A stretch of DNA of 64,000 bases from Argopecten irradians. Taxonomy: Eukaryota; Mollusca; Bivalvia; Pectinida; Pectinidae. Below the pieces are notes generated by a model, which saw only the letters and a program-made list of their open reading frames with translations, was not told the origin of the DNA and did no database searches. The stretch covers positions 3,703,501 to 3,767,500 of the forward strand of contig NC_091144.1 of NCBI RefSeq assembly GCF_041381155.1, given 5' to 3'. The position numbers and the translations under genes are program-made. Shown in pieces: positions 45,571 through 60,600 of the stretch; within the stretch, counting starts at the first letter, position 1; every line of letters begins with the position of its first letter.

Positions 45571-48500
45571 AACAAATTCAGAGGGTAACCCACACAATCA
45601 GAGGGTAGCCCATACAATCATAGGGTAACCCACACAATCAGAGGGTAACCCACACAATCATAGGGAAACCCACAAAAACAGAGGTTAGCCAACACAATCA
45701 GAGGAAAACTCACACAATCATAGGGTAACCCACAAAATCAGAGGATAACCCACACAATAAGTGGGTAACCCATAAAATCAAAGGGCAACTAAACAGTCAA
45801 AAAATAACCTTCACAATCAGAAAGCAACACACACATATTCAGCGGACAACCCACACAATCAGAAAGTAACCCACACAAACAAAGGGTAACCCACACAACC
45901 ATAGGGTAACCCACACAATCAGAGGTTAACTCACACAATCAGAGGTTAACTCACACAATCAGAGAGCAATTCTCACAATCAGAGAGCAATCAACACAATC
46001 AGAGGGCAACCTTCATAATCACAGGGTAACCCACACAATCAGAAGATAACCCACAAAATCAGAGGGTAACCCACACAATCAGAGGATAACCCACACAATC
46101 AGAGGGTAACTCACATAATCAGAGGGTAACCAACACAATCAGAGGGTAACCCACACAATCAAAGGGTAACCAACATAATCAGAGGATAACCCACACAATC
46201 AGAGGGTAACTCTCACAATCAGAGAGTAACCAACACAATCTGAGGATAACCCGCACAATCAAAGGGCAACCCACACTATCAGGGAGTAACCCACAAAATC
46301 AGAGGGTAACTCACACAATCAGATGGTAACCAACATAATCAGAGGGTAACTCACACAATTAGAGTTACACAATCAGAGGGTAATCCAAACAATCAGAGGG
46401 CAACCCTCACAATCAGAGAGTAACCCACACAATCAGAGGATAACCCGCACAATCAGAGGGCAACCTTCACAATTAGTGAGCAACCCACACAATCAGAGGG
46501 TAACCCACACAATCAGAGGGTAACCCACACAATCAGAGGTTAATCCACACAAACAAAGGGTAACCCACATAACCATAAGGTAACCCACGCAATCAGAGAG
46601 CAATCAACACAATCAGAGGGCAATCTTCACAATCAGAGGATAACCCACACAATCAAAGGATAACCCACACAATCAGAGGTTAACCCACACAATCAGAGGA
46701 TAACCTACACAATCAGAGGGTAACTTACATAATCAGAGGGTAACACACACAGAGGGCAACTCACACAATCAGAGGATAACCCGCACAGTCAGAGGGTAAT
46801 CAACACAATCAGAGGGCAACTCACACGATCAGAAGATAACCCACACAATCAGAGGGTAACCCACACAATCAGAAGGTAACACACACTCTCAGAGGGAAAC
46901 TCACAAGATCAGAGGGCAACCAACACAATCAGAGGGTAACCCACACAATCAGGGAGAAATCCACACAATCAGAAGGTAACCCACACAATCAGAGGGAAAC
47001 TCACACGATCAGAGGGCAACCCACACAATCAGAGGGTAGCCAACACAATAAGGGGAAAACTCACACACAATCATAGGGTAACCCACAAAATCAGAGGATA
47101 ACCCACACAATAAGAGGGTAACCCATAAAATCAAAGGGCAATTAAACAGTCAGAAAATAAACTTCACAATCAGAGAGCAACACACACATTCAGCGGACAA
47201 CCCACATAATCAGAAAGTAACCCACACAAACAAAGGTTAACCCACACAAACAAAGGGTAACCCACACAATCAGAGGGCAACTCACACAATCAGAATGCAA
47301 TTCTCACAATCAGAGAGCAATCAACACAATCAGAGGGCAACCTTCACAATCACAGGGTAACCCACACAATCAGAAGATAACCCACACAATCAGAGGGTAA
47401 CCCACACAATCAGAGAATAACCCACACAATCAGAGGGTAACTCACATAATCAGAGAGTAACCCACACAATCAGAGGGTAACCAACATAATCAGAGGGTAA
47501 CTCACACAATCAGAGAGTTACACAGTCAGAGGGTAATCCAAACAATCAGAGGGTAACCCTCACAATCAGAGAGTAACCAACACAATCTGAGGATAACCCG
47601 CACAATCAAAGGGCAACCCACACTATCAGGGAGTAACCCACAAAATCAAAGGGCAACCCACACAATCAGAGGATAACCTAAACAATCAGAGGGCAACTCA
47701 CACAATCAGAGGGCAATTAACACAATCAGAGGCCAATCCACACAATCAAAGAGTAACCCAAAAAATCAAAGGGCAACTTAAACAGTCAGAAAGTAACCTT
47801 CACAATTAGATAGCAACCCACACAATCAGAGAGTGAACCTTCACAATTAGATAGCAACCCACACAATCAGAGAGTGACCCACACAATCAGAGGGTAATCC
47901 ACACAAACAAAGAGTAACACACACAACCATAGGGTAACTCACACAACCATAGGGTAACCCTCACAATCAGAGAGCAATTCTCACAATCAGGGAGCAATCA
48001 ACACAATCAGAGGATAACCCACACAATCAGAGGGTAATACACACAATAAGAGGATAACCCACACAATCAGAGGGTAACTCACATAATCAGAGGGTAACAC
48101 ACACAGAGGGCAACTCACACAATCAGAGGGTAACCCACACAATCAACGGGTAATTCACACCATCAGAGGGTAATTCACACAATCAGAGGATAACTCACAC
48201 AATCAGACTGTAACCCACACAATCAGAGGGTAATTCACACAATCAGAGGGTAACTCACACAATCAGAGGGTAACCCACACAATCAGATGGTAACCCACAC
48301 AATCAGAGGGTAACTCACACAATGAGAGAGTTACACAATCAGAGATTAATCCACTCAATCAGAGTATAACTCACACAATCAGAGGGCAACCTATAAAATC
48401 AAAGAGTAACCCACAAAATCAAAGGGCAATCCACACAATCAGAGGATAACCCACACAATCAGAGGGCAACTCACACAATCAGAGGACAACCCACACAATC

Positions 48501-49720
48501 AGGGAGTAACCCACAAAATCAAAGGGCAACCCACACAATCAGATGATAACCTTAACAATCAGAGGGTAACTCACACAATCAGAGAGTTACACAATCAGAG
48601 AGTAATCCACACAATCAGAGTATAACACGCACAATCAGAGGGCAACTCACACAATCAGAGGGCAACCCACAAAATCAGAGAGTAACCCACAAAATCAAAG
48701 GACAACCCACACAATCAGAGGATAACCCACACAATCAGAGGGCATCTCACACAATCAGAGGCCACCCCACACAATCAGATAGTAACCCACAAAATCAAAG
48801 GGCAACTTAAACAGTCAGAAAGTAACCTTCACAATTATTGAGCAACCTACACAATAAGAGAACCAACCACACAATCAGAGAGTAACCCACACAATCAGTG
48901 AGCAACCCACACAATCAGAGGGTAATCCACACAATCAGAGGGTAACCCACACAATCAGAGGATAACCAAAACAATCATAGGATAATCCGCACAATCAGAG
49001 GGCAACACACACAATCAGAGGGTAACCCACACAATTAGAGGGTAACCCACACCATCAGAGAGAAACCCGCACAATCAGAGGATAACCCACACAATCAGAG
49101 GGTAACCCACACAATCAGAAAGTAACTCACACAATCAAAAGGTAACCCACACAATCAGTGGGTAACCCACACAATCAGAGGGTAACCCACACAATCAAAA
49201 GATAACCCTCACAATCAGAGGGTAACCCACACAACCAGAGGATAACCCACACAATCAGAGGGTAACCCACACAATCAGAGGGAAACCCACACAATCAGAG
49301 GGTAACCCACACAATCAGAAAGAAACCCACACAATCAGAGGGTAACCCACACAATCAGAGGGCAACTAACACAATTAGAGGGGAACCCACACAATCAGAG
49401 GTTAATCCACACAATCAGAGGGAAACCCACACTATCAGAGAGTATTATAACCAACACAATTAGAGGGTAACTCACTCAATCAGAGGATAATCCGCACAAT
49501 CAGAGGGCAACTCACACAATCAGAGGACAACTCACACAATCAGAGGGCAACCCACACAATCGGAGGGCATCCCTCACAATCAAGGAGTAACCCGCAAAAT
49601 CAAAGGGCAACTCACACAACCAGAGGATAACCCAAACAATCAGAGGACAACTAACGCAATCTGAGGGCAATTAACACAATCAGAGGGTAACCCTCACAAT
49701 CAGAGGGCAACCTACACAAT
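45571..49720. repeat. 20-bp minisatellite, about 207 copies, 4.15 kb
   Basis: The unit is CAATCAGAGGGTAACCCACA. Individual copies are more diverged than in the 57- and 22-bp arrays (GGGTAACCC varies to GGATAACCC, GGGCAACTC, GAGTAACC). Stretches of variant units recur at ~1.33-1.35 kb (45695-45885 with 47040-47240; 45970 with 47301), and another pair is about 1.03 kb apart (47771 with 48800). No open frames. Confidence 0.97.
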
Positions 49721-52700
49721 ATGAAGACACTTTGGTCATTAGATTGTTTTCTTTAACTATAGCACGAAACTGTTTAAAATATAAAGAAAGCATTATGGTC
49801 GTGATATGTGTTCATGATTTGTTTGATTTTGTTGACATGTCAGCAAAACTAAACAATTACATTGATATAGTATACTGGTCTGCGAGTGGGATCGTCTTTT
49901 ACATAATGTCTTGCTATACCACAAAAATCAGAGTGAACTCAAAATAAACAGCCAAATGACCTATGATGAGAATACAATCTGAAGTTTTTGTAATACCTCC
50001 ATAGCATACAATTATTTTCAAGTTAATCCTTATAATTAAACCTTATCCCGTGAAATTTTATTTTAAAATGACTATGTTTCCTATGAAATCATTAGACCAT
50101 TGATTCAGCCATTCAGAAACGGCGCAACAAATGATGACGTCATTTTTTTACGTTGTGAGATGGTAACATAATTTGTAAGCCAATGAAAATGCTCGTTACA
50201 AGTGGGATTGACCTATTAATAGAGCTAGATAGTCCTCGTCGTTTTTACCAACAGATAACATTTGTTTTAGGAGATTAAAGTTCTATATGCGAGTCTCGTT
50301 ATAGTATATTACGGTAAAATCAAATACATCACGATATTTTCCGATTTTTTCCAGAGAGATTTTTCATTTTTTGGGTTTAAATGTTGTGGAGATTATGAGC
50401 CGGATACACATTTATTTTGCATACAGGTCCAGGTCAAATGTTGATATTATCTACAATATCAGTCAGTCATCAGAAAGTTTCTCAATCTATCATGTTTTGG
50501 TCGGAATCGATAACAATCACTTTGTGTTTTTATCGCGAACTCCACATTAACTCCAGCTGTTTTGATAGATATGAGATATGCCATTGACATTGTCGGGAGA
50601 CGCCATCCACACCTACGTCTTCAGGAGTGACTAAATCCCAGTCACCTCTTCTGTTATGTATTCGTGGAAATTGTTACTTTTATTGTAATTAAACATGTCG
50701 TTAAGGCTGACACATTTAAGCACTCTTTGCAGGAGATGATTTTAAAATACGGTTCTTGTATTATTCTTCGCCTAGAACGGGGATTTCGATGTCTAAAATT
50801 ATCAACAAGTATATATTACATCATTAATTAACCTTAAAATGTATGAACATCCGCAATTCCTTGTCTGCTTCGGTGTATGAAGCGTGTGAATATTTAACTT
50901 TCTGCACTCTCCGCCGGAAGTGACTAATATAACAACCCTTCCCGATTATGAATACGTTTAAAAACGAATTATTATAAGCGAAGTGCCCACTGACGATATG
51001 TAAATATTTACAAAACTCCAATGTAGATCTTGTTCATTCTAGCGAGGACAATACATCACTCATGTAAATTAAACTATAAACGCTGCATCATCAACAACTG
51101 TTGACGAGAGCTGATCACGTAATGGAGACTGCCACAGCTGTCACTATATTTAACATCCCAATCAAACTTTCATATCTTTTTTTTACAATAAATAATATGA
51201 CACATTAGTCGATAAAGATAACTGATTTGAAACGCTGACAGATATTTTTACTATAAACATAGTTTCGATAGCATGGCCCTGAAACCACCTGCAAACATCC
51301 ATGATTTTATGGCGTATATATATATGGTGTACTTGTCGATGTTTGCATCGAGGTTTGAATGAAGTATGAAGATTTCTGTATATCGTGTATTACTATATCT
51401 AAGAATAGAAGCGAAACCAGTAAAGAAATCTTTAACACGTGCGCCAATTTAAAAAAAAAAACAAAAAACAAAAAAAAACGCGAGTGAACACAATTTCAAA
51501 AAAATGAACATGACTATCATATTTTTGGTATTTCTTTAGGCCAGACTAAGTGTCCAGACTGGTCATTCATATTGTTGCAAAAGTATACGATCATTCTGTT
51601 TATGCGCATTCATAATTTGGTTTGTCATTTTTATGAATGAGAGGTCGGTAGATGTTTCGTCCCTGTCGACACTACAACTAGATACTGGTTATATGGTACC
51701 CTTACCTTGATATTTTGTACAATCATTTTTCGCATTTGTTTAGCAGTGAGTAAAATATGAACAGAAACAGTATTGAATAAAATATGCCATAATTGATGGC
51801 CATTGAGTAAATCAATTAATCAGTCGATGGTGTATGTAAGATAACACACAAGAAACGTAATAAAGAGCACGTGTACTGTTTAACATCGCCGTGATTTGTT
51901 GACGAGAAAATGAGGTTTCATTACGGAAAACCTCGTAAACTACTTCCACACAAAGCCAGCCGAATCCGTTTGAAAGCGTCCAGTATCCTCTTTATCCCTA
52001 AGTATATATTAACATGCTTGTATCACTGTGAGTTTGGTGTGGTCATTGTATACCCATATTTACTGTATGAGGATTAAACGATACTCACGAAAGCACAAAA
52101 TGTTCTCTTCCCATAACAACGGTATCCCCGAACCTCTATCTAGTCTTCAACAATATCCCATGCTATTAAAAAGAAAAAATAGATTTTGAACCTCTTTTTT
52201 CTTTGGAGTAAATTACAGTTTATGAAATTAAGACTCATCTACCTGTGTTGCATCAGGCAGCTTTTTGTGATTACTATTAATTTTTTTGTTGAAAACATAA
52301 TAGGTTGTGCACATATTTGTGCTATTCAAAAGACTGTAATAAATACAATAGGTCTGAAAAGTTAAAATACATTCCTTATTAAATAATCGTTTTATTAATA
52401 TCGCAGGCGATCTTACATGTACTGAAACAGATATGTTTAATCTTTGAATATGGCGTTTGTTTTATAAACGTTTGACATAAACTGTTTTATTTCCAAGTAT
52501 TTTACCTGTACACTCACAAGCGTCTCTTCCTGAGAAAGTCATGGTGCGGTAACTCACACGTTGATGTAGGCTGCCTTTTATTTAACGTAAATTAATCGAA
52601 ATATTGATATCACAATATTGTATTTAAATTCTGGTTGGATCAAAGTCTATTACATTGCGTCTACTAATGTGAAGTAAAAACTGGTCGTTTTCTTTCCTGA

Positions 52701-54298
52701 CTAATAATGACAATAAATTACTATGCTTATCTCTACTTCTGGTTACGTTCACAGAAAATCATTACCTTTTTATACGTATCAAACAGACTTCTGTATTAGA
52801 GACCATATCTAAGTCCTCCATTTAGCTCACCAAGGATTACCAGTTCTCTAACCCGCCTTTCTTCAGCTGTCCGTTCAAGTGCACACGCTTTAACTGATTA
52901 CATGGCTTCATACATTTCTGGATTGATAAAAAATATTATTGTTGTCCCGAATGCATTACAATATTTATGAATGTTTGGAAATATTCTAATATAACGGAAA
53001 CATGTTTTAATTTTTGAACCAGGAAGCTATGATAGGTATTTAATCGATATTGTTCCGCTTTTCGCGGAATCGTTTAGTCACTGATTTTATAAACTATTGA
53101 CTCTATATGTGTCCCTGTGTAGTGTTTGGTCCAACGAATTAGAGAGTATGAAAATATACCATGACAGAAAAAAAAACCATATAGCTGTAGTGTCGTAGAG
53201 TATGCTGATTAAAAAGCCGACTGAGTCAATATTAGCTTTGGGACACGCAGTTACAGGGCTCAATAGCAATTATACAGTGTATTTACCCCGTATCAATCCA
53301 TTTCACTGTTGCTGTCTAATATATATTTTTGTCAGACAATGCATGTCTCCAATTGATAGCTCAGCATACTCTCGACAACGGAAATATTTAATAAAATATG
53401 ACTGTTTAGTGCTCCTGTGTTCATTGTAAACTGCTTATATTTTGATAGGTTTTTTTTACCTGCTCCATATAAAGCAGTGCTGGTCTCCCGATACAGACGC
53501 CGAGTGTGTGACGTAGTCATGTTAGATAGGTATGTAGGTATACAATATACATTAATACAGTGTAACGGACACGTAAACTTCCGCCTGTGCTATTGTGTAA
53601 AGTTATAAAAAGGTAGTCACTACTACTTTATACAGACTATAGAATCCTACCGCAACTGCTCCCAATGTCACTTAACGAGGCGGGATCTGTCTATAAAGAT
53701 GTGGTAATTGAATTGAACTGTCTTGAAAACCACCAACTTGCCTTCTGTGGTTAAGACTTGGAACAGTGAAAAAAAATCCTTACCAGCAGCTATTGCTGCT
53801 TATTCTGCAGTTTTTTGGAATTTCTTTAAGATAAGATGAAATGTAACCATCTGAGAAGGTTTTCCTATTGGATCGTTTTCCCTACTTACTGATTATGACT
53901 GTTACAATGTGCCTGACTTCATTGGCAGACTAACGATAGAGAGATGTGTGGTGTCGGGGAGTCCAATCAGGGAGTCGCTACACTATACCGTCATCAGCCT
54001 GTCGGGTACTACTGACCAGTATTTATAGTAGATAATGTCTAGGTTCCGCCGGATTAGTAGGACAAACTATAACAGACCTTCACTCGGGATGATGTCACTT
54101 TGGACAGTACACCTGTACTGAAAAGTTATTGCATTGAGTATTAACAGAGGTGTTTTATCCATTCATATGACAGTATGTCAATTGTGTCTCTTATGTATTG
54201 GGTTTTGTCAATACTTTGATCACTGGATTCTGCATACTGAACATCATATGTATGTTATTTCTAGGTAATACGTATTTCCACTAAAACATCCGTTAAAC
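49721..54298. other. Intergenic / upstream region of the SLC5 gene, no gene seen
   Basis: Scattered short frames (49732-49947, 50824-51021, 53087-53608) lack domains and codon bias. There is an A-rich stretch at 51450-51480. A pyrimidine tract ending TTATTTCTAG at 54264 could be the acceptor of a 5'-UTR exon for the gene starting at 54299. Confidence 0.45.
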
Positions 54299-54637
54299 AT
54301 GACGGAGGTAGGTTTTGTTACCGTTGATTTTGTCGTCTTTGCGCTTGTGATGTTAGCGTCTATCCTGATTGGAACTTACTATGCTGTTTCCGGAGGTAAA
54401 AATAAGACATCTTTGGAGTTCCATTTAGGAAATAGACAGATGAAGTTTTTACCCATCCTCATATCTCTGATGGTGTCGAACCAGTCCTCGATAATGATGC
54501 TCGGCTACCCCGTGGAGACCTACCTGTTTGGGGGTGTCATTTGGCTACCAGTGCTCGGATACATCTTCGTCTTCCTCGCCTGCGTCCGAATCGTCATTCC
54601 ATTATTTCATCCGATGAAAATCACCAGTGTGAACGAA
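54299..54637 (+). CDS. SLC5-like coding exon 1
   Basis: 113 codons from MTEVGFVTVDF to ITSVNE; donor GAA|GTAAGT. Translation past the donor meets a stop after 11 codons, confirming that the frame is cut by an intron. Confidence 0.9.
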
Positions 54638-57600
54638 GTAAGTAATCTCTGTGTTGTTATTAAGTTTACCTAATGAAGTATGTAAGCATATTGTCATAGT
54701 TTCATTACTAACTAATTAAGCGTTAAGTTGTATTGTTATCGTTCACAGATATCTAATTGTTTAGCTTGTCATTTTGTTGGAGTTAACAAAAAATCAATTG
54801 TTTAAATTGCTAGTCATAGATATGTGAGGAAGCATGTCACAAAGTCTGTTAAATGTTTGAAATCAATAAAAATGTCAGCTGAAATGTTATACCCTGTTTG
54901 CTTTCGGAATTTAATCTATACAATGAAACAAGTGTCAAAACTCATTAATCTCTAATTATTGACTAAGTGTTTTGTGATTAACGGATTGCTAGTTACAGCA
55001 TTATGTAAGTCAATGCAGTTTTACTAGTATTAAAATCTGTCGATTCAGTGTGATATTGAAACTTAAACGTCGCGTTAGAGTGTTGGAAATATCAGGAGAT
55101 AATGCTTAGTAAGTGGGGTTAAGATGTGTACTCAATAACATGGTATGGACAGTGATTTAAATCGAATGTTGATTGGAATCTTCACCTCTAATTTTGTCCA
55201 TTCTGGTTTGGGATTAAAGCATTAACTGATATCGTTTAAGACCTGATTGATGCTCTATTGCCTATAAGGTATAACACTCGTCTGTTTACTTAGGCGACTC
55301 AACTTAGTCCAGATTACATGGTAATACCTATTGCCACCTTTCCGATTATAAATTCCGCACCTAAATGTCAAATATCTGGGTTAGACGACAAGGTGTTGAG
55401 ATAAACAACATTAAATATAAGATAATCGTTTATCGAATTAAAAACACGTATTGGCAATGGTCGAATAACGTAGCAATGCAACAGGGATATGTATTACGTT
55501 GTACTGATGATCGAGATGGTGACTCACTTCATTGTTTTAGCAGGTGACTGACCTAATTGTTTGAGCAGGTGACTGACCTAATTGTTTGAGATGGTGACTG
55601 ACTTCATTGTTTAAGCAGGTGACTGACCTAATTGTTTGAGATGGTGACTGACCTAATTGTTTGAGCAGGTGACTGACCTAATTGTTTGAGCAGGTGACTG
55701 ACCTAATTGTTTGAGATGGTGACTGACTTCATTGTTTAAGCAGGTGACTGACTTCATTGTTTAAGCAGGTGACTGATCTAATTGTATGAGATGGTGACTG
55801 ACTTCATTGTTTAAGCAGGTGACTGACTTCATTGTTTAAGCAGGTGACTGACTTCATTGTTTAAGCAGGTGACTGACTTCATTGTTTAAGCGGGTGAATG
55901 ACTTCATTGTTTAAGCAGGTGACTGACCTAATTGTTTGAGATGGTGACTGACTTATTTGTTGAGATGGTGACTGACTTATTTGTTTGAGCAGGTGACTGA
56001 CTTATTTGTTTGAGATGGTGACTGACTTATTTGTTGGAGCTGGTGACTGACTTATTTGTTTGAGATGGTGACTGACTTCATTGTTTGAGATGGTGACTGA
56101 CTTAATTGTTTGAGATGGTGACTGACTTAATTGTTTGAGATGGTGACTGACATATTTGCTTGAGATGGTGACTGACTTATTTGTTGAGATGGTGACTGGC
56201 TTATTTGTTTGAGATGGTGACTGACTTCATTGTTTGAGATGGTGACTAACCTAATTGTTTGAGATGGTGACTGACTTATTTGTTGAGATGGTGACTGACT
56301 TATTTGTTGATATGGTGACTGACTTATTGGTTGAGATGGTGACTGACATATTTGTTTGAGATGGTGACTGACTTATTTGTTGAGATGGTGACTGACTTAT
56401 TTGTTGGAGCTGGTGACTGACTTAATTGTTTGAGATGGTGACTGACATATTTATTGAGATGGTGACTGACTTATTTATTGAGATGGTGACTGACTTATTT
56501 ATTGAGATGGTGACTGACTTATTTGTTGAGATGGTGACTGACTTATTTGTTGAGATGGTGACTGACGTATTTGTTGAGATGGTGACTGACTTATTTGTTG
56601 AGATGGTGACTGACTTATTTGTTTGAGATGGTGACTGACTTATTTGTTGAGATGGTGACTGACTTATTTGTTGAGATGGTGACTGACCTTATTTGTTGAG
56701 ATGGTGACTGACATATTTGTTTGAGATGGTGACTGACTTATTTGTTGAGATGGTGACTGACTTATTTGTTTGAGATGGTGACTGACTTATTTGTTGAGAT
56801 GGTGACTGACTTATTTGTTGAGATGGTGACTGACTTATTTGTTGAGATGGTGACTGACTTATTTGTTTGAGATGGTGACTGACTTATTTGTTGAGATGGT
56901 GACTGACATATTTGTTTGAGATGGTGACTGACTTATTTGTTGGAGCTGGTGACTGACTTAATTGTTTGAGATGGTGACTGACTTAAGTGCTTGAGATGGT
57001 GACTGACTTATTTATTGATATGGTGACTGACTTATTGGTTGAGATGGTGACTGACATATTTGTTTGAGATGGTGACTGACTTATTTGTTGAGATGGTGAC
57101 TGACTTATTTGTTGGAGCTGGTGACTGACTTAATTGTTTGAGATGGTGACTGACTTATTTATTGAGATGGTGACTGACTTATTTATTGAGATGGTGACTG
57201 ACTTATTTATTGAGATGGTGACTGACTTATTTGTTGAGATGGTGACTGACTTATTTGTTGAGATGGTGACTGACTTATTTGTTTGAGATGGTGACTGACT
57301 TATTTATTCAGATGGTGACTGACTTATTTGTTGAGATGGTGACTGACATATTTGTTTGAGATGGTGACTGACTTATTTGTTGAGATGGTGACTGACATAT
57401 TTGTTTGAGATGGTGACTGACTTATTTGTTGAGATGGTGACTGACTTAATTGTTTGAGATGGTGACTGACTTATTTGTTGAGATGGTGACTGACTTATTT
57501 GTTGAGATGGTGACTGACATATTTGTTTGAGATGGTGACTGACTTATTTGTTGGAGCTGGTGACTGACTTAATTGTTTGAGATGGTGACTGACTTAAGTG

Positions 57601-60600
57601 CTTGAGATGGTGACTGACTTATTTGTTGAGATGGTGACTGACTTATTTGTTGAGATGGTGACTGACTTAATTGTTTGAGATGGTGACTGACATATTTGTT
57701 GGAGCTGGTGACTGACATATTTGTTGAGATGGTGACTGATTTATTTGTTGAGATGGTGACTGACTTATTTGTTTTCACAGTTTCTTGTTCGCATATCTGG
57801 ATGTATTATCTAGGACTAAATCTAGGGGGGGGGAGAAAAAAAGTCACGTCCTTAAATGACTTTGGCTATCAATATGACCTAACAACAAAAATCTTAATCA
57901 TCTAATGCTTTAGCTAATACAATAACTCGATTAATTCATCTTATACGTCCTAACAAATGTGCTTTTATTCCTGCATTGCATGAGTTTCAAAAGATTTTTA
58001 TTTGCTTTAGAATATATATAACGCGTAAAATCACAGCCATGAAATCGGATATGTCCACTTCTTAATATTGTAAATTTTTGTAAATTGTCATTTGTCTGCC
58101 ATCTACAATCCCAGAAACCATCCCAACTAGAAAAACGTTTAATCATACATAACTTGATAGCTGTTAAGACGAGATTGTTAGATATTACCATGTACCATTT
58201 ATATTCTAAATGTTATTTATATTGACGTTTGTGAAACGAACATTTGATAAGATTCTTTAAACTACAGCACTGTATTTTACTTTTATTTAATTGTTTGCGT
58301 TCTTGAGTTATAAGTCAATTAATGATAATTTGATGGATATATGCTTTGTTCAAGCGAATCAAACTTTGTTATTATTATTATTCTTAATCAATTTATTATG
58401 AAAATCTCATATACTATTTTAAAACAAATCTAGGACACATTTCATAAAAAATCAATTTTAAAGATTGTGAGGATAAAAAAGAGATGTCAAAGAGGCAGCA
58501 TTTGATATTGCATGACGTTACAATATAGACCTACAACCTCGAGCTCTTACCACAACAAAGCAAAGTGCCCCAGGCCAGATTACACCAGTGGCACATGCAC
58601 AATAATAAATCGGATAACAAGCGGACTATACAAAACAAGAATAAGTCGGTGACGTTCTCATTTCGAAGATAAACCGTTCATGATTTCAACTTTTAAGTGA
58701 TCTTCAGTTTTCCTTTTGAAAATTTACAGCACCAGACATCAAATTTTATAGGGCATTCAAATCATCACAACAACGTATATATATATATATGTGATAGTGT
58801 CTATAAATATAACCACGACACATGCAGACTAGGTTTTTATCGCTCTGATTTGCATTTGTGGGATTTAAAAATTCACAATTATAATTGCATGCATCATCAA
58901 CTGGGATGTTTATGCATTGTAACTGTTTTTAAAGCGGAGTTGTGTCACAATGTGTCTTACATCACATTTGTTTATATGTCAAAGGTCACTTCAGGTCATG
59001 CTTACCACTTATTAGATGCGTTGAACACTGCGATTTAAACCTTATCCTCACGTAACACGTAGGTTGCCCCTCTGTCAAACTGACATCCCCAGTGAGATGG
59101 AGGTGGGATTGAGGAATAATTTTCCCTTGGACTGCTGACCATAATTCATCCTTAAACATTTGGCCAGACAATTTAAACATTCACCTGTCATCGTACTATA
59201 GTAATGGACTTCTCGGGAGATTCTAATTGATGGGCTGTTATGTTGCAGCCATTGACGGACTAAATTGGTAGTGGTAGACATTATTCAACTAATAGCTTGG
59301 CGACTTAATGAGACATGGTACCTGGACGACTGTACTGTTGGGCCGTATATCTAATGTGCACATTCCAGTTGTAGATATACATATCTATCTCAGGCACCGT
59401 ACTATCATTTATAGTCCAGCAGTTCTAGTATGTGTTCTTTCAAATTTTGCTCTATCGGAGTTAGTCAGATCGTAGCTTGTATCATAATGATGTCCATAAA
59501 TCTAACATATATTAACCACATATCAGTGCCGTGATCTTCCTTACAGGTGTTTATTGACATGAAATATTACACCTTTAATGAAGTCAGAAAAAGTTTCCGT
59601 AGCCATTTAAAAAGCCAAATTGATTTTGCAATGACAATTAAAAATGAAAGTGCCTTGTATCATGTTTCGCCATCCGTAATTTATTTTATCATTTTCCTAT
59701 CACTATGTAGTTCCGTATTGATATTGATATTTTATGTGCACGATAATTACAAATCCGATAGTTTCTTAATTAGATATGACCGTATATCGAGTATGTCTAT
59801 TTAAACGGACGAAAGATATGAAATATTGGCACTGTGACGGACATTTTACAATTAAAAATGATAAGTATCTGAATTAGGAAGATGAAAATGATTCAACGAT
59901 TTGGGACGACATGAAAAGCTTTATCACTACGACTGACATTTTTTTCACATTGGTAGATCAGTATATTTTCCGTTTTAAGATAATGCATACACTCTTTCTG
60001 TGTTCTGGTAGAGATGTCATTAACTTCTTAAACGATTGCCATTCGATATCATATTCCTGTTTTTATCAAATGCTAATAAGAAACTTATAAGAGAATCAAT
60101 TTAACTCTATTACAATCTTATCATTTTACCAGTGTTTATAACTACAGTACAACGGGCTTACTGTTCACAGCCTATTTACTTACATTATAAAGAAAAATTC
60201 ACAGGTTTGAATGCATGTAGTGTTATGATAATAAACCCATATATCAGGTTTGGGATATCAATGTTTTGAAGAGGTTTTATTCATTAGAAACACGTGCATT
60301 ATTTCATCTATGATATGAAACGGAGTGTCTTGTAAACAAGGCAAGTGATTTGCTGGCGCCCTCTCATAACATCATTCTTTTCAATGGTTGAGGGATAGCA
60401 ATACTCTCACCAGCAAAATATTTTGAGAGTAGATCATCTTTTAACACTCTCCAATACACTTCAATTTCTGTAATATATCGGACCCAATGCACTATTTTAT
60501 GTCACCCTTTAATGTCCCGGTGACAACTGCCCTAACCATTTTTTTTCAAAGGATCTAGTATCAGCAATCTATTAATTTTCCCTTTGCAGTATTACACGAG

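Noticed and set aside
45571-49720. Possible CRISPR-like repeat array
   Set aside because: Units are contiguous and mutually diverged with no unique spacers, and the genome is eukaryotic.
56426-56626. EMVTDLFV repeat peptide frame
   Set aside because: A by-product of consecutive 24-bp units in the SLC5 intron array.
58697-59804. Possible additional SLC5 exons in intron 1
   Set aside because: No family motif or phase-compatible splice sites. The known motif YFELRYG continues directly from exon 1 at 63883.
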